Positions 18,829 through 31,161 of a stretch of 64,000 nucleotides of DNA are shown piece by piece. The notes under the pieces were generated by a model. The model did no database searches. It was not told where the DNA came from and was given only the letters and a program-made list of their open reading frames with translations. Origin of the DNA: G965220825 sp965220825 (GTDB lineage Bacteria > Pseudomonadota > Alphaproteobacteria > UBA828); NCBI GenBank assembly GCA_965220825.1, contig OZ244839.1:1860001-1924000 (forward strand), given 5' to 3'. The position numbers and the translations under genes were made by a program. How positions within the stretch are numbered: position 1 is the stretch's first letter; the number at the start of each line of letters is the position of its first letter.

Positions 18829-19018
18829 GCAATCTCTCCATCGATGACCGGGTTGGCGGGCGGAACGCGGCCCTCTCCGGCCGGCCCAACACCCGCCCCG
18901 GAACCACGCCCCGCTCCGCCTCCGGGGGAAGTGCGGGCGCATTGGGAGTGTCGAAGGCGAGGACGGGTGTCCGCGTCCTTGCAGTTTGTGGAATGAAGAG
19001 AAGGCCCGGAGCCGGCGC

Positions 19019-20257
19019 TCAGGCCGCGATGTCGATACGCTCGCCCCAGGGCTCGCGGAAGCGCTCCGACGGCGGGTCGACATAGTTGATCCAGAGGACG
19101 TCGAAGCCCGGTTCGGTCTCGGGGTAGCGCGAGCACAGCATGTCGGTGAAGTAGAGGCAGACGGCCGGGCGGATGCCCTGCCGCTCCATCCACTCGAAGC
19201 CCGGCCGGAAGTCGGTGCCGCCCCGGCCCTTCACCGCGATCTCGTCGGGCAGGTCGGCGGCGGAATACTCGGCCGCATCCTGCACGGCGGCGTCCACCTG
19301 CAGCAGGACGACGCTCTCGGGCTGGAGCTCGGTGGCGATCTCGCGGACTTCGGCCCAGAACGCGGCGAGCGTCGCGGTCGGCAGGGAACCGGAGCTGTCG
19401 ACGATGACGGCGATGGTCCCGACCCCTTCCGAGCGGATCGACGGCAGATAGAGGCCGGCGTCGATGAAGCGCCGGTTGGGCAGGCTCCAGCTGTAGTCGC
19501 GCTTGGCGGCCTCGGTCATGTAGCGGCGCAGCAGGGTGCGCCAGTCGACGCGGCTGGCATGGGCGCCGCGCACCGTCTCCTCGACCGCGCCCGGGGCCTT
19601 GCCCTCGGCCCTGGCGAGGCTCAGCGCCTGATGCATGGCCTCGTCCCAGGCCTGCTCTTCGGCGCTTGCTTCGGCCGGGGACGGAGCGGCATTCGTGTCG
19701 TCCGGGCCGGAGGGGGCGTCCATGACCTCACCGGTGCCGGACGGGTCGCAACTGGGCGGAGCGGCGCCTCCGCCGGCGTCCGACTGCTGACCGCCACCCG
19801 CCGCGTCAGTGCTGCCTGAGCCGTCGTCGCCGCCAGCATTGTTGTCCTGCGGCTCCGGCAGGCGCTCGTAGGCCTCCTCCACGCTGATGCCTTCCCACGC
19901 CTCCACGTCCGGCGGCAGGGCGAAGCCGGCATCGCGCAGCAGGCCGTGCGTCACGAGTTGCGAGGCGTGCTGCCAGCGCTCGGGGTCGCGGTTCCGCCGG
20001 CGCGTGTGGTGCTTGAGGGCGCAGGCCAGCACCACGCGGGCGATCGCGGCCTCGATGACATGCGCGTCGGTTCCAGCGATCCAGTCGGGCGCGTAGCGGA
20101 TCTCCCGCCCGTCGCTTGCCAGGGTCTCGCGGGTCGCATCCGCCCGGAGCGGCAGGCGAAGCGCGAGGCTCCCGAAGAAGGGCTGCTTCCTCAGAAGCTC
20201 GGTCACGCAGGCGCTCACGCGCCCGGCGGACTCGCTCTCGATGCGGCTCGCCATCAC
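19019..20257 (-). CDS. VWA-domain / DUF2201-type protein
   Basis: 412 aa. Residues 1-130 resemble the DUF2201 putative metallopeptidase domain, but the zinc motif HExxH is not kept (IARVVLACALKHH), so it is probably inactive. A low-complexity Gly/Asp/Ser-rich linker covers about 135-200. The C-terminal half is a von Willebrand A domain with the MIDAS motif VDSSGS (about 285) and a downstream GGTDF Thr. MoxR ATPases and VWA proteins work in pairs to remodel or metallate partners, and a MoxR gene lies two genes upstream. It overlaps the preceding gene by 4 bp. Confidence 0.8.
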   Translation of the reverse strand: MMASRIESESAGRVSACVTELLRKQPFFGSLALRLPLRADATRETLASDGREIRYAPDWIAGTDAHVIEAAIARVVLACALKHHTRRRNRDPERWQHASQLVTHGLLRDAGFALPPDVEAWEGISVEEAYERLPEPQDNNAGGDDGSGSTDAAGGGQQSDAGGGAAPPSCDPSGTGEVMDAPSGPDDTNAAPSPAEASAEEQAWDEAMHQALSLARAEGKAPGAVEETVRGAHASRVDWRTLLRRYMTEAAKRDYSWSLPNRRFIDAGLYLPSIRSEGVGTIAVIVDSSGSLPTATLAAFWAEVREIATELQPESVVLLQVDAAVQDAAEYSAADLPDEIAVKGRGGTDFRPGFEWMERQGIRPAVCLYFTDMLCSRYPETEPGFDVLWINYVDPPSERFREPWGERIDIAA

Positions 20258-21156
20258 GCCGCCTCCCGCTCGGAGTGCGGGTCCGGCGCCCCGAAATAGC
20301 CCGCGAACCGCTCCATCAGTTCGTCGGCGTCGCGCTTCACGCGCTGCCGGGCGGCCGGGTCGAACGCCTTCGAGGGCCGGAGTGCGTCCGGCTGGACGCT
20401 CGCGATCTTCTCCTTCACCTGCTCGCAGAGCCGCGCCAGCTCGTCGTCGCCGAAGATGTTGAGGCGCGGCACCACCTCGACCAGGTCGCGGATATTGCCG
20501 ATCAGGCTGTCGCGGAACACCAGCGGCTTGCCGCTCTCGTCTTCCCGCAATCGCTCGGAGACCCGCTCGACCGCCTCGCCGAGGCGGCGATAGAGGTCGC
20601 CCACGCCGTCGTGCAGACGCTCCTCGATCTGGCGTTCGATGTCGCGCTTCACGCGCTCGGTGTCGTCGGAGGCGAGCTTCGCCATGAAGTGCTCGGCGTC
20701 CGGCACCGGGCCGATGCGGTAGCGGATGGCGAATTTGCCTCGCAGCGCTTCCTTCGAGGGATAGTCGTCGATGGAGAAGAGCTTGCCGAGGTCGAGCCGC
20801 GCCCGGTCGATATGGTCGTCATAGTCCTCGATGAAGCGGGCGCGCTCGCCGATCATGCGCTCGCGCAAGGCGTCCATCAGTTCGGTGTAGCGCGCATGGT
20901 TGGCGACGGTGAGTAGCCGGCTGCCCTGGTCGTCCCAGGGCAGGGTCTGCTCGTAATGGGTGGTGCGCGCCTTGCTGAGCGTCGCGGTGAGCGCGGCGAA
21001 GGCGCATTTGGGCAGCAGGCGCTTGTTGTAGCGCCCGGCGCTGGACGCGGCGTCATGGGCGGCGGCGACATGGTTGGATGCGGCCCGGTCGTAGAGGCGC
21101 CCGGACCAGGCGGCGATGCGCAGCGACACCAGCATGGCGTCATGGGTGAGATTCAT
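20254..21156 (-). CDS. DUF3150-like hypothetical protein of the MoxR/VWA module
   Basis: 300 aa, predicted mostly helical and charged, with coiled-coil-like heptads (about 100-220; VKRDIERQIEERLHDGVGDLYRRLGEAVERVSERL). It matches my memory of DUF3150 proteins, which sit between MoxR and VWA genes in ICEs and prophages; this has not been searched. It lies 12 bp after the MoxR gene and overlaps the VWA gene by 4 bp (ATGA), so the three are translationally coupled and probably form one complex. Confidence 0.65.
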   Translation of the reverse strand: MNLTHDAMLVSLRIAAWSGRLYDRAASNHVAAAHDAASSAGRYNKRLLPKCAFAALTATLSKARTTHYEQTLPWDDQGSRLLTVANHARYTELMDALRERMIGERARFIEDYDDHIDRARLDLGKLFSIDDYPSKEALRGKFAIRYRIGPVPDAEHFMAKLASDDTERVKRDIERQIEERLHDGVGDLYRRLGEAVERVSERLREDESGKPLVFRDSLIGNIRDLVEVVPRLNIFGDDELARLCEQVKEKIASVQPDALRPSKAFDPAARQRVKRDADELMERFAGYFGAPDPHSEREAA

Positions 21157-21168
21157 AGGTGGCCTCCG

Positions 21169-22188
21169 TCAGTGCGTGCGGGCGGCGGCCCAGCGGATGA
21201 AGGCGGGCGAGCGCTGCAGCGCCGGCTCGCGGCGGATGCAGGAGCCGACCAGGAACTCGCCGACTTCGCGCCGGAGCCGCGTGGCGTAGGTCACGATGGC
21301 GTCGAGGTTCACGTCCGAGGCGAGCCGGTAGAGCGAGCCGCAGAGCGCGATCAGCGCGCTGGCGTTCTCCGGGATGTCCGCGCCCTCGGGATCGTCGATC
21401 ACGGCGCGGGGATGGGGGAGTTCGCGCCAGACATTGAGGAAGGCGGCGAACTCCACCGCCGCCGCCTCGCCCACGGCGCCCCGGAAGAGCGCCCGCTCGA
21501 CCGACGGATCGAGGCCGTTCCGGCGCTGCACGATATTGCTCGCGAACTCCCAGGTGCGCGGACAGGCGAAGGCGCGCTCCTTGGACTGCGGATCGAAATT
21601 GTGCAGGAGTTCGGGTCGCAGCTGGATGAAGAACAGCACTTCGGGCGCGATGCCGTTGGCCGCCCCCCAGGCGCACCAGTCGGCGGCATCGACCCGGATC
21701 TCCAGATGGACGAAGCGGCTGGCCAGCGGGGTCGGCATCCGGTGCACCACGCCGCGGTCGGTCTCGCGGTTGCCGCAGGCGATCAGCGAGGCGCCCTCGG
21801 GCAGGGTGTATTCGCCGACCTTGCGGTCGAGTACCAGCTGGTAGAGCGCGGCCTGGACCATCGGCACGGCCGAGGGCAGCTCTTCGAGATTGATCAGCCA
21901 GCGTCCTGCATCGCCGGTCGGCGGCAGGAAGGCCGGCGGCGCCCAGCGGGTGCGCCCCGCCTCGTCGCGCCAGGGAATGCCGCGCAGGTCCACGGGATCA
22001 AGCAGCAGCGCGCGGACATCCACATACTCGCGGTTGGCGCTCGCCGCGACCTGCTGTGCGATCTGCGACTTGGCGGCGCCGGGCGGCCCCCAGACGATGC
22101 AGGGCTGGCGGGCCTCGACCAGCAGGGCAAGGGTCGCCGCGAGTTCACTCGGGCGAAGGCTGTAGTCGGCGGAGATGGTATCGGGCAT
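21169..22188 (-). CDS. MoxR-type AAA+ ATPase
   Basis: 339 aa from ATG 22188 (MPDTISADYSLRPSEL). Walker A is WGPPGAAKS (33-41), the Walker B-like segment is RWLINLEELP (96-104), and the sensor 1 region is IACGNRETDRG, which fits the MoxR subfamily. A longer in-frame extension to 22380 has no supporting ribosome site. First gene of the MoxR-DUF3150-VWA unit. It probably remodels or loads a partner through the VWA protein. Confidence 0.85.
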   Translation of the reverse strand: MPDTISADYSLRPSELAATLALLVEARQPCIVWGPPGAAKSQIAQQVAASANREYVDVRALLLDPVDLRGIPWRDEAGRTRWAPPAFLPPTGDAGRWLINLEELPSAVPMVQAALYQLVLDRKVGEYTLPEGASLIACGNRETDRGVVHRMPTPLASRFVHLEIRVDAADWCAWGAANGIAPEVLFFIQLRPELLHNFDPQSKERAFACPRTWEFASNIVQRRNGLDPSVERALFRGAVGEAAAVEFAAFLNVWRELPHPRAVIDDPEGADIPENASALIALCGSLYRLASDVNLDAIVTYATRLRREVGEFLVGSCIRREPALQRSPAFIRWAAARTH

Positions 22189-22442
22189 GGGCAGGCTCCG
22201 GTCTGGGACACGGCGCGGACGCCCTCTCCGGCATCCGGCCTCACCCGAAACCTCGCCCGGCTCCGGCTCCAGGCGGTGCGACACACAACCGGCGCTTGCC
22301 CACTGTCCCAAGCGATCCCAGTCCCGGCTAGGGGTACCGGGCGAGGCCCTCACGACGACCGGCAGCTGCCCGTCACACATGCGCAGAACTTGGAATTGCG
22401 GTGGTACCTATGTGGTACCTGGACAAAACAAGGCTCAAATCA
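22189..22442. other. Intergenic region between the cassette and the rrn operon
   Basis: No gene is recognisable. It must hold the promoter of the MoxR operon (minus strand), but I see no convincing -35/-10 pair. A 9-bp direct repeat, GTGGTACCT, occurs at 22401-22409 and 22412-22420, each with a GGTACC palindrome; this could be a protein-binding or recombination site. A GC-rich part (22200-22290) resembles other gaps in the cassette in composition only. Confidence 0.4.
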
Positions 22443-22481
22443 GAAAAAGAAAAACCCCGCCAACTCGTTGAGAAAGCGGGG
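22443..22481 (-). terminator. Intrinsic terminator of the rrn operon
   Basis: In minus-strand sense, CCCCGC, a 15-nt loop, GCGGGG, then a U-rich run (TTTTTCTTTTTCTG). It starts 5 bp after the CCA end of tRNA-fMet. Confidence 0.85.
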
Positions 22482-22485
22482 TATT

Positions 22486-22563
<78 letters not shown>

Positions 22564-22634
22564 CCAGGGGTCGTTGGATCGAGAAGAGGCTCTTTGATGT
22601 GCCGTTTCTGCAGGCTGCAAGCGTTCTTCGAAGA

Positions 22635-22749
22635 CCTGGCAGCGACCTACTCTCCCACGCCTTAAGACGCAGTACCATCGGCGCTGAGGGTTTTCACGGC
22701 CGAGTTCGGGATGGGATCGGGTGCTTGGCCCCTCGCCATAACCGCCAGG
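22635..22749 (-). rRNA. rrf: 5S ribosomal RNA
   Basis: About 115 nt. In minus-strand sense it begins ACCTGGCGGTTATGGCG and holds the conserved CCGATCCCATCCCGAACTCGG loop and the closing GCCAGGT end. It lies between 23S and tRNA-fMet. The ends are good to a few bases. Confidence 0.93.
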
Positions 22750-22949
22750 TCGTCGAAGAACGCCTCTGGGCATCGGGCGGGCATCGGGCCGTCCGGCGAC
22801 CGTCCCCAAAGGGACCAGGCCCGCCCACGAGCCCTTGCCTTGCCTGCCCTCCGCCGGGCGCGCGCATTCGCAACGCGCGCGCTGAATTGCGGCATGCAGT
22901 CGGCATGCGACCATGTCTGGCGTCCCGCGCACTTGACGCCGCGCACGAA

Positions 22950-25690
<2,741 letters not shown>

Positions 25691-26012
25691 CCCGCACGCG
25701 GTGTCAAATGCGCAGGACGCGAAGCCGCGCCATGCACATATAAGACGCCGGACGCCGCTTGCGCGGCGTACGGGACGACCAAGTCCGCAAAGATGCCAGA
25801 ACATGGTCAGCAGCCCCAACACCCCGGCCTCCGCCGGAGCGTTCGAGCTAGAGCCTCTTCACGATGTCAACGAACCAAACCACCTGCCGCAGCAGATCGC
25901 GCCACGGCAAACGCCTGAAGCGGCGGCAACCGCCGCCCTCCTTGCACCTATGCCGCCGAACGAGGCGCGCGCACGCGGCTCGGGATCGGGCGCCCAAAGG
26001 GGAGCGGGCCGG
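25691..26012 (-). other. Internal transcribed spacer between tRNA-Ala and 23S
   Basis: About 320 bp of non-coding spacer. It contains a TTGACATCGTGAAGAGG-type segment (complement near 25858-25876), commonly seen in alphaproteobacterial spacers and probably part of antitermination or the 23S processing stem. I see no further tRNA or coding gene in it. Confidence 0.6.
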
Positions 26013-26085
26013 TGGAGGTGATCGGACTCGAACCGACGACCCCCTGCTTGCAAAGCAGGTGCTCTCCCCGCTGAGCTACACCCCC
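26013..26085 (-). tRNA. tRNA-Ala (TGC)
   Basis: The minus-strand sequence GGGGGTGTAGCTCAG...TTTGCAA...CACCTCCA folds as a tRNA with anticodon TGC. The genome continues CCG after A73 rather than CCA, so the terminal A must be added by the CCA enzyme, unlike the neighbouring tRNA-Ile. Standard position in the 16S-23S spacer. Confidence 0.95.
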
Positions 26086-26118
26086 GCCTCCCGGAACGGG
26101 CCTTCGCCCGCCCCCGAA

Positions 26119-26195
<77 letters not shown>

Positions 26196-26298
26196 CAACG
26201 CCGGGCCCCGCTCTCGGCGGCATGGGAAGGGATGCGCGGACGGCGCCCGAAGGGCCTCATGTCTTCAGACGAACGGAGAAAACATGCTCCCCCGCTCG

Positions 26299-27808
<1,510 letters not shown>

Positions 27809-27979
27809 TTGAGTGTCGCTCCGCCCCGACGCACCCGACCGGCCCGAAAGCCGGACGGAGACACACCGGAACGCAGCGTCTCGCGATCCCGCGCGACAAT
27901 TGAACGCCATGCCAGGGGCACGGCGCTCCCGTTGCGCGGATGGCCTCTACAGACGCCGCCCACGCATCCCTTCCATTCA

Positions 27980-27993
27980 CAATGTCAAAGAGC
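27980..27993 (-). promoter_or_regulatory. rrn leader boxA-like antitermination site
   Basis: The minus-strand sequence GCTCTTTGACATTG is the alphaproteobacterial form of boxA (TGCTCTTTAACA) and lies about 170 bp upstream of 16S. It should recruit the Nus complex so that rRNA transcription resists termination. Confidence 0.7.
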
Positions 27994-28028
27994 CGGGCCG
28001 GATATGCTCCGGCCGCCGCAGACTTGCG

Positions 28029-28057
28029 TGTGTACGAAACCGCCGCCGGGAAGTCAA
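28029..28057 (-). promoter_or_regulatory. Putative rrn promoter
   Basis: Minus-strand TTGACT, 17-bp spacer, TACACA, upstream of boxA and the 16S gene. The -35 is close to consensus while the -10 is weak, as in other alphaproteobacterial rrn promoters. It lies just downstream of the stop of the decarboxylase-family gene at 28084. Confidence 0.5.
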
Positions 28058-28083
28058 GCGGCAATTGTGCGCAGGAGGACCGT

Positions 28084-28872
28084 TCAGCCCCAGACCGCCG
28101 GATCCTGGAGGTAGTCGTGCACGACGCGGCCGAAGTCGAGGTCGAAATCAAGCACGGCGAAGAAGCCGCCGAGAACGCGCGCCGGCGCAAGCAGGTGCCA
28201 GGGGTCCGCCGCCGTGCCCGAAAGCGTGAGCGCCGCACGGCCCGCATAGAGCGCCGGGCTGCCGTCGGCGCTCTTGTGCAGCGCACCCGTCACGTCGAGC
28301 CTGACGAGTTCGGAAATGCGCGGCCGCTCCGCCGTCTCCGCACTCGGAATATGGCGGTAGGAGAGCACGGGCCCGTCGGGAACCTCCTCGAAAGACGCCT
28401 TGCGATCACACACCATGGAGGCGGTCATCAGCCGCTGTCCCACCGGCCGCTCCACGGTGAAGAGAAGCTGCTCGCAGAGCGGCTCCGCGCCGCCGCCCCA
28501 GCCATGTTCGATGGCCGCGACCTTTTTCGCATAGCCCCAGATTTCCCGGCCCGCACCGAGGGGGATGTCGTTGTCCACCAGAATCGCCGGCTGATAGAGG
28601 TAGCGCTCGCCGCCAAAGGTGGCGTCCACCATCACATAGGCTTCGTGATAGGCGCCGAAGGCGGAGAACGGCACCCACCGCGCCCAGGCGGTACACAGCA
28701 CCGGATCGTCCGCAGGCTCCACATGGGGTGGCAACAGCGCCTGCACGGAAGCCGTATCGCCCTCATAGCGGATGAACAGATCCTGCACGCCGCGGAAAGG
28801 ATAGGGCGGTGCGGCATACATCTCCCCACCGAGCGGCATGCTGAAATGCCGCTTGAAGCGCGCGATGTCCAT
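28084..28872 (-). CDS. Acetoacetate decarboxylase-family protein (a)
   Basis: 262 aa, the family's usual length. The Lys-Lys pair that supplies the Schiff-base lysine is present (GYAKKVA, near residue 112), as are the family features PYPFRGVQDLFIRYEG and DNDIPLGAGREIWG. The family decarboxylates beta-keto acids or catalyses related aldol/retro-aldol steps; the substrate here is unknown. ATG at 28872 is preceded by GGGAGGGAG. It is followed after a 26-bp gap by a second family member, and the pair lies downstream of the liv transporter genes on the same strand. Confidence 0.75.
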   Translation of the reverse strand: MDIARFKRHFSMPLGGEMYAAPPYPFRGVQDLFIRYEGDTASVQALLPPHVEPADDPVLCTAWARWVPFSAFGAYHEAYVMVDATFGGERYLYQPAILVDNDIPLGAGREIWGYAKKVAAIEHGWGGGAEPLCEQLLFTVERPVGQRLMTASMVCDRKASFEEVPDGPVLSYRHIPSAETAERPRISELVRLDVTGALHKSADGSPALYAGRAALTLSGTAADPWHLLAPARVLGGFFAVLDFDLDFGRVVHDYLQDPAVWG

Positions 28873-28898
28873 CGGCTCCCTCCCGCTTTCCGCGCCGC

Positions 28899-29672
28899 CT
28901 ACGAGGCCTCGGTATCGAGCGCCGACCAGTCGTCGAGGCGCCCATAGAGATAAGGGAGGAACGCATCCCCCGGCAGACGGGCCAATGCCCGGCAGGTGCT
29001 CAGGAGATCGCCTTCGATATAGGCGGCGCCGCGCATCTCCACGACCTCGATATCGGCCAGCGGGTCGTGGACGGTGGAACGCAGGGCCACCCGGCCCGTT
29101 CCTTCGCGGCGGTACGAGAGCCGGTTGTCGAACTCCGCGAGAGTCAGCACCGGATCGTCCTCGAGCCCGACGCCCGTACAGGAGGGCAGCGCCTTGATGT
29201 TGAAATTCCGCCCCTCGGTGTGCGCGGGGCCCAGCTCCCGGGGCAGCGCCGCCCGGATCTCGATCAGACGCACGCCGTGCCGCTCCACATAGCCGTGGAA
29301 GCGGTCGCCGCGGCGCTGAAGGCGGGAGGCCGCCTGCTTCTTCGGCTCGCCGAAGAGGTCACGCCCGAAAATGATCGCGTGGTCCGTGTCCATGAACATG
29401 GCAAGCACGTAGGGCGCCTCGATGGCTTCGTGGCGTGCCAGCACATAGAGCGCGCCACCGGAGAAATCCCCCACGCAGTTGGAGCGCCAGCGGCCCACCA
29501 TGGCGGTGACCAAAGGCTCCGCGGCGGGCTCGAGCCCCGGCGGAAGGATCGCCTCGACGGTCTCCGGGCGGGTGAGAAACTCCGCCGTGAGCATTTCCGC
29601 GCCCACGAAACGCGGCTGCCGCAGCACCGCCTGGATGCGCGCGACTTCCGCGCTTGTCTTCACGAACCCCAT
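28899..29672 (-). CDS. Acetoacetate decarboxylase-family protein (b)
   Basis: 257 aa. It carries the lysine pair in FGEPKKQA and the same overall pattern as its neighbour (RDLFGEPKK, LPSCTGVGLEDDPVL), but low identity to it. Two divergent family members side by side suggest a heteromer or two consecutive steps. It lies 24 bp after livF, so it probably belongs to the transporter operon and acts on the imported compound or a product of it. Confidence 0.72.
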   Translation of the reverse strand: MGFVKTSAEVARIQAVLRQPRFVGAEMLTAEFLTRPETVEAILPPGLEPAAEPLVTAMVGRWRSNCVGDFSGGALYVLARHEAIEAPYVLAMFMDTDHAIIFGRDLFGEPKKQAASRLQRRGDRFHGYVERHGVRLIEIRAALPRELGPAHTEGRNFNIKALPSCTGVGLEDDPVLTLAEFDNRLSYRREGTGRVALRSTVHDPLADIEVVEMRGAAYIEGDLLSTCRALARLPGDAFLPYLYGRLDDWSALDTEAS

Positions 29673-29696
29673 GGCGCGCCTCCCCGAGCGGGGCGT

Positions 29697-30404
29697 TCAG
29701 GCGCCGAGATAGGCCTGCTTCAGCCGGTCCGAATCCCTGAGAGCCGTCACGTCGCCCGCAAAGCTCACCTCGCCGCCCGAGAGTACCACGCCGCCGTCGG
29801 CGATGCGCAGAGCGAAATCCGCGTTCTGTTCGGCGACCACGATGGTCAGGCCGAGGGATATGAGAGTACGGAACGTCTCCGCCAGCGTGTCGATGATGGT
29901 GGGGGCGAGGCCGAGCGTCGGCTCGTCCACCATCAGAAGACGGGGCTGGGCCATGAGGCCGCGGGCGATGGTGAGCTGCTGCTGCTCGCCGCCCGAGAGG
30001 GTGCCGCCGGCCTGGCGGGCGCGTTCCTTCAGGATGGGGAAGAGCGAGAAGTTGCGCTCCAGCAACTCGCGGGTCTTCGCCTTCTCGCGGATGTGGACGG
30101 TGGCGCCCACCAGAAGATTGTCGAGCACGCTCATCTCCGGAAAGATGCGGCGCCCTTCGGGCACATGGGCGATGCCGTCCAGCACGACCCTGTCCGGGCG
30201 GCGCTTGAGGAGGGACTCTCCCTCGAAGCGGATATCGCCGCTCACCGGCGTCATGAGCCCGCTGACCGCGCGCAGGATCGACGTCTTGCCCGCGCCATTG
30301 GGGCCGAGAAGCGCGTAGATCGCCCCCTCGGCCACCTTGAAGCGCGCATTCCTCACCACACGGTTCACACCGTAGGCGAGCGTCAAGTCCTCGATTTCAA
30401 GCAT
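29697..30404 (-). CDS. livF: Branched-chain-type ABC importer ATPase LivF
   Basis: 235 aa. Walker A LGPNGAGKTS (33-42), signature LSGGEQQQLTIARGL, Walker B RLLMVDEPTLGLAP, H-loop VVAEQN (the Glu-Gln form normal for LivF). Cytoplasmic ATPase that pairs with LivG under the LivH/LivM permease. Overlaps livG by 8 bp. Confidence 0.92.
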   Translation of the reverse strand: MLEIEDLTLAYGVNRVVRNARFKVAEGAIYALLGPNGAGKTSILRAVSGLMTPVSGDIRFEGESLLKRRPDRVVLDGIAHVPEGRRIFPEMSVLDNLLVGATVHIREKAKTRELLERNFSLFPILKERARQAGGTLSGGEQQQLTIARGLMAQPRLLMVDEPTLGLAPTIIDTLAETFRTLISLGLTIVVAEQNADFALRIADGGVVLSGGEVSFAGDVTALRDSDRLKQAYLGA

Positions 30405-31155
30405 GGTCGGTGCCGCCGCCCAGATAGACGCTCACCACGCGCTCGTCGGCGCGCACCTCGTCGGGCGCGCCGGAGGCGAGCAGCGCGCCGTGATGCATGA
30501 CGAACAGGCGTTCGCAGACCTCCATCACCACCTCCATATTGTGGTCGATCAGGAGCATGGTGAGGCCGCCCTTCTGACACTCGCGCAGCAGGGCGATCAG
30601 GTCGAAGGATTCCTCCCGGCTGAATCCCGCGAACGGCTCGTCCAGCAGCAGCACCTTGGGGCCGAGCGCGAGCGCCTGGGCGATTTCGGCGCGGCGACGC
30701 AGCAGGTGGCTGAGATCGCCCGGCCGTTCGGCACGGCTTGCGGAGAGGCCCAGGAAGGCCAGCAGCGCGTCGGTGCGCGCGCCCTCGCTGCCGGCGCAAC
30801 CGGGATAGGAGAGGCCCACACCGCCATGCCGCCCGCCCCATATCATGGCCGTGCGGATGTTCTCCTCCACGGATTCCTCGAGGAACAGCCGGTTCTGCTG
30901 ATAGGTCCGGCCGAGGCCGCTTCGCGCGACCTTGAAAGCGGGCAAGCGATGGATGGGCCTGGAATCCAGGAGCACCGCGCCCGAATCCGGCGTCTCGTGC
31001 TTGGTGACCAGGTTCACGAAGGTGGTCTTGCCCGCGCCGTTGGGACCGATCAGGCCCACCAGCCCGCCGCGCGGCACGTCGAAGCTCACGTCCCGCACCG
31101 CCTCGACCCCGCCGAAGCGCTTGCTGAGGCCGCGGACCTCGAGGATGACGTCCAT
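30397..31155 (-). CDS. livG: Branched-chain-type ABC importer ATPase LivG (unusual signature motif)
   Basis: 252 aa. Walker A IGPNGAGKTT (36-45), Walker B KVLLLDEPFAGFS and H-loop IDHNME are intact. The ABC signature, normally LSYGQQRRLEIARAL, reads DLSHLLRRRAEIAQAL, so the Ser is kept but the Gly-Gln is lost. LivF has a normal signature, so one composite ATP site may be weakened. Lies between livF and livM. Confidence 0.9.
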   Translation of the reverse strand: MDVILEVRGLSKRFGGVEAVRDVSFDVPRGGLVGLIGPNGAGKTTFVNLVTKHETPDSGAVLLDSRPIHRLPAFKVARSGLGRTYQQNRLFLEESVEENIRTAMIWGGRHGGVGLSYPGCAGSEGARTDALLAFLGLSASRAERPGDLSHLLRRRAEIAQALALGPKVLLLDEPFAGFSREESFDLIALLRECQKGGLTMLLIDHNMEVVMEVCERLFVMHHGALLASGAPDEVRADERVVSVYLGGGTDHA

Positions 31156-31161
31156 CGCCGC

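Noticed and set aside
8702..22188. Cassette as BREX, DISARM or a standard restriction-modification system
   Set aside because: No BrxX/PglX-PglZ-BrxL set, no phospholipase D or DrmA/B, and no restriction endonuclease are present.
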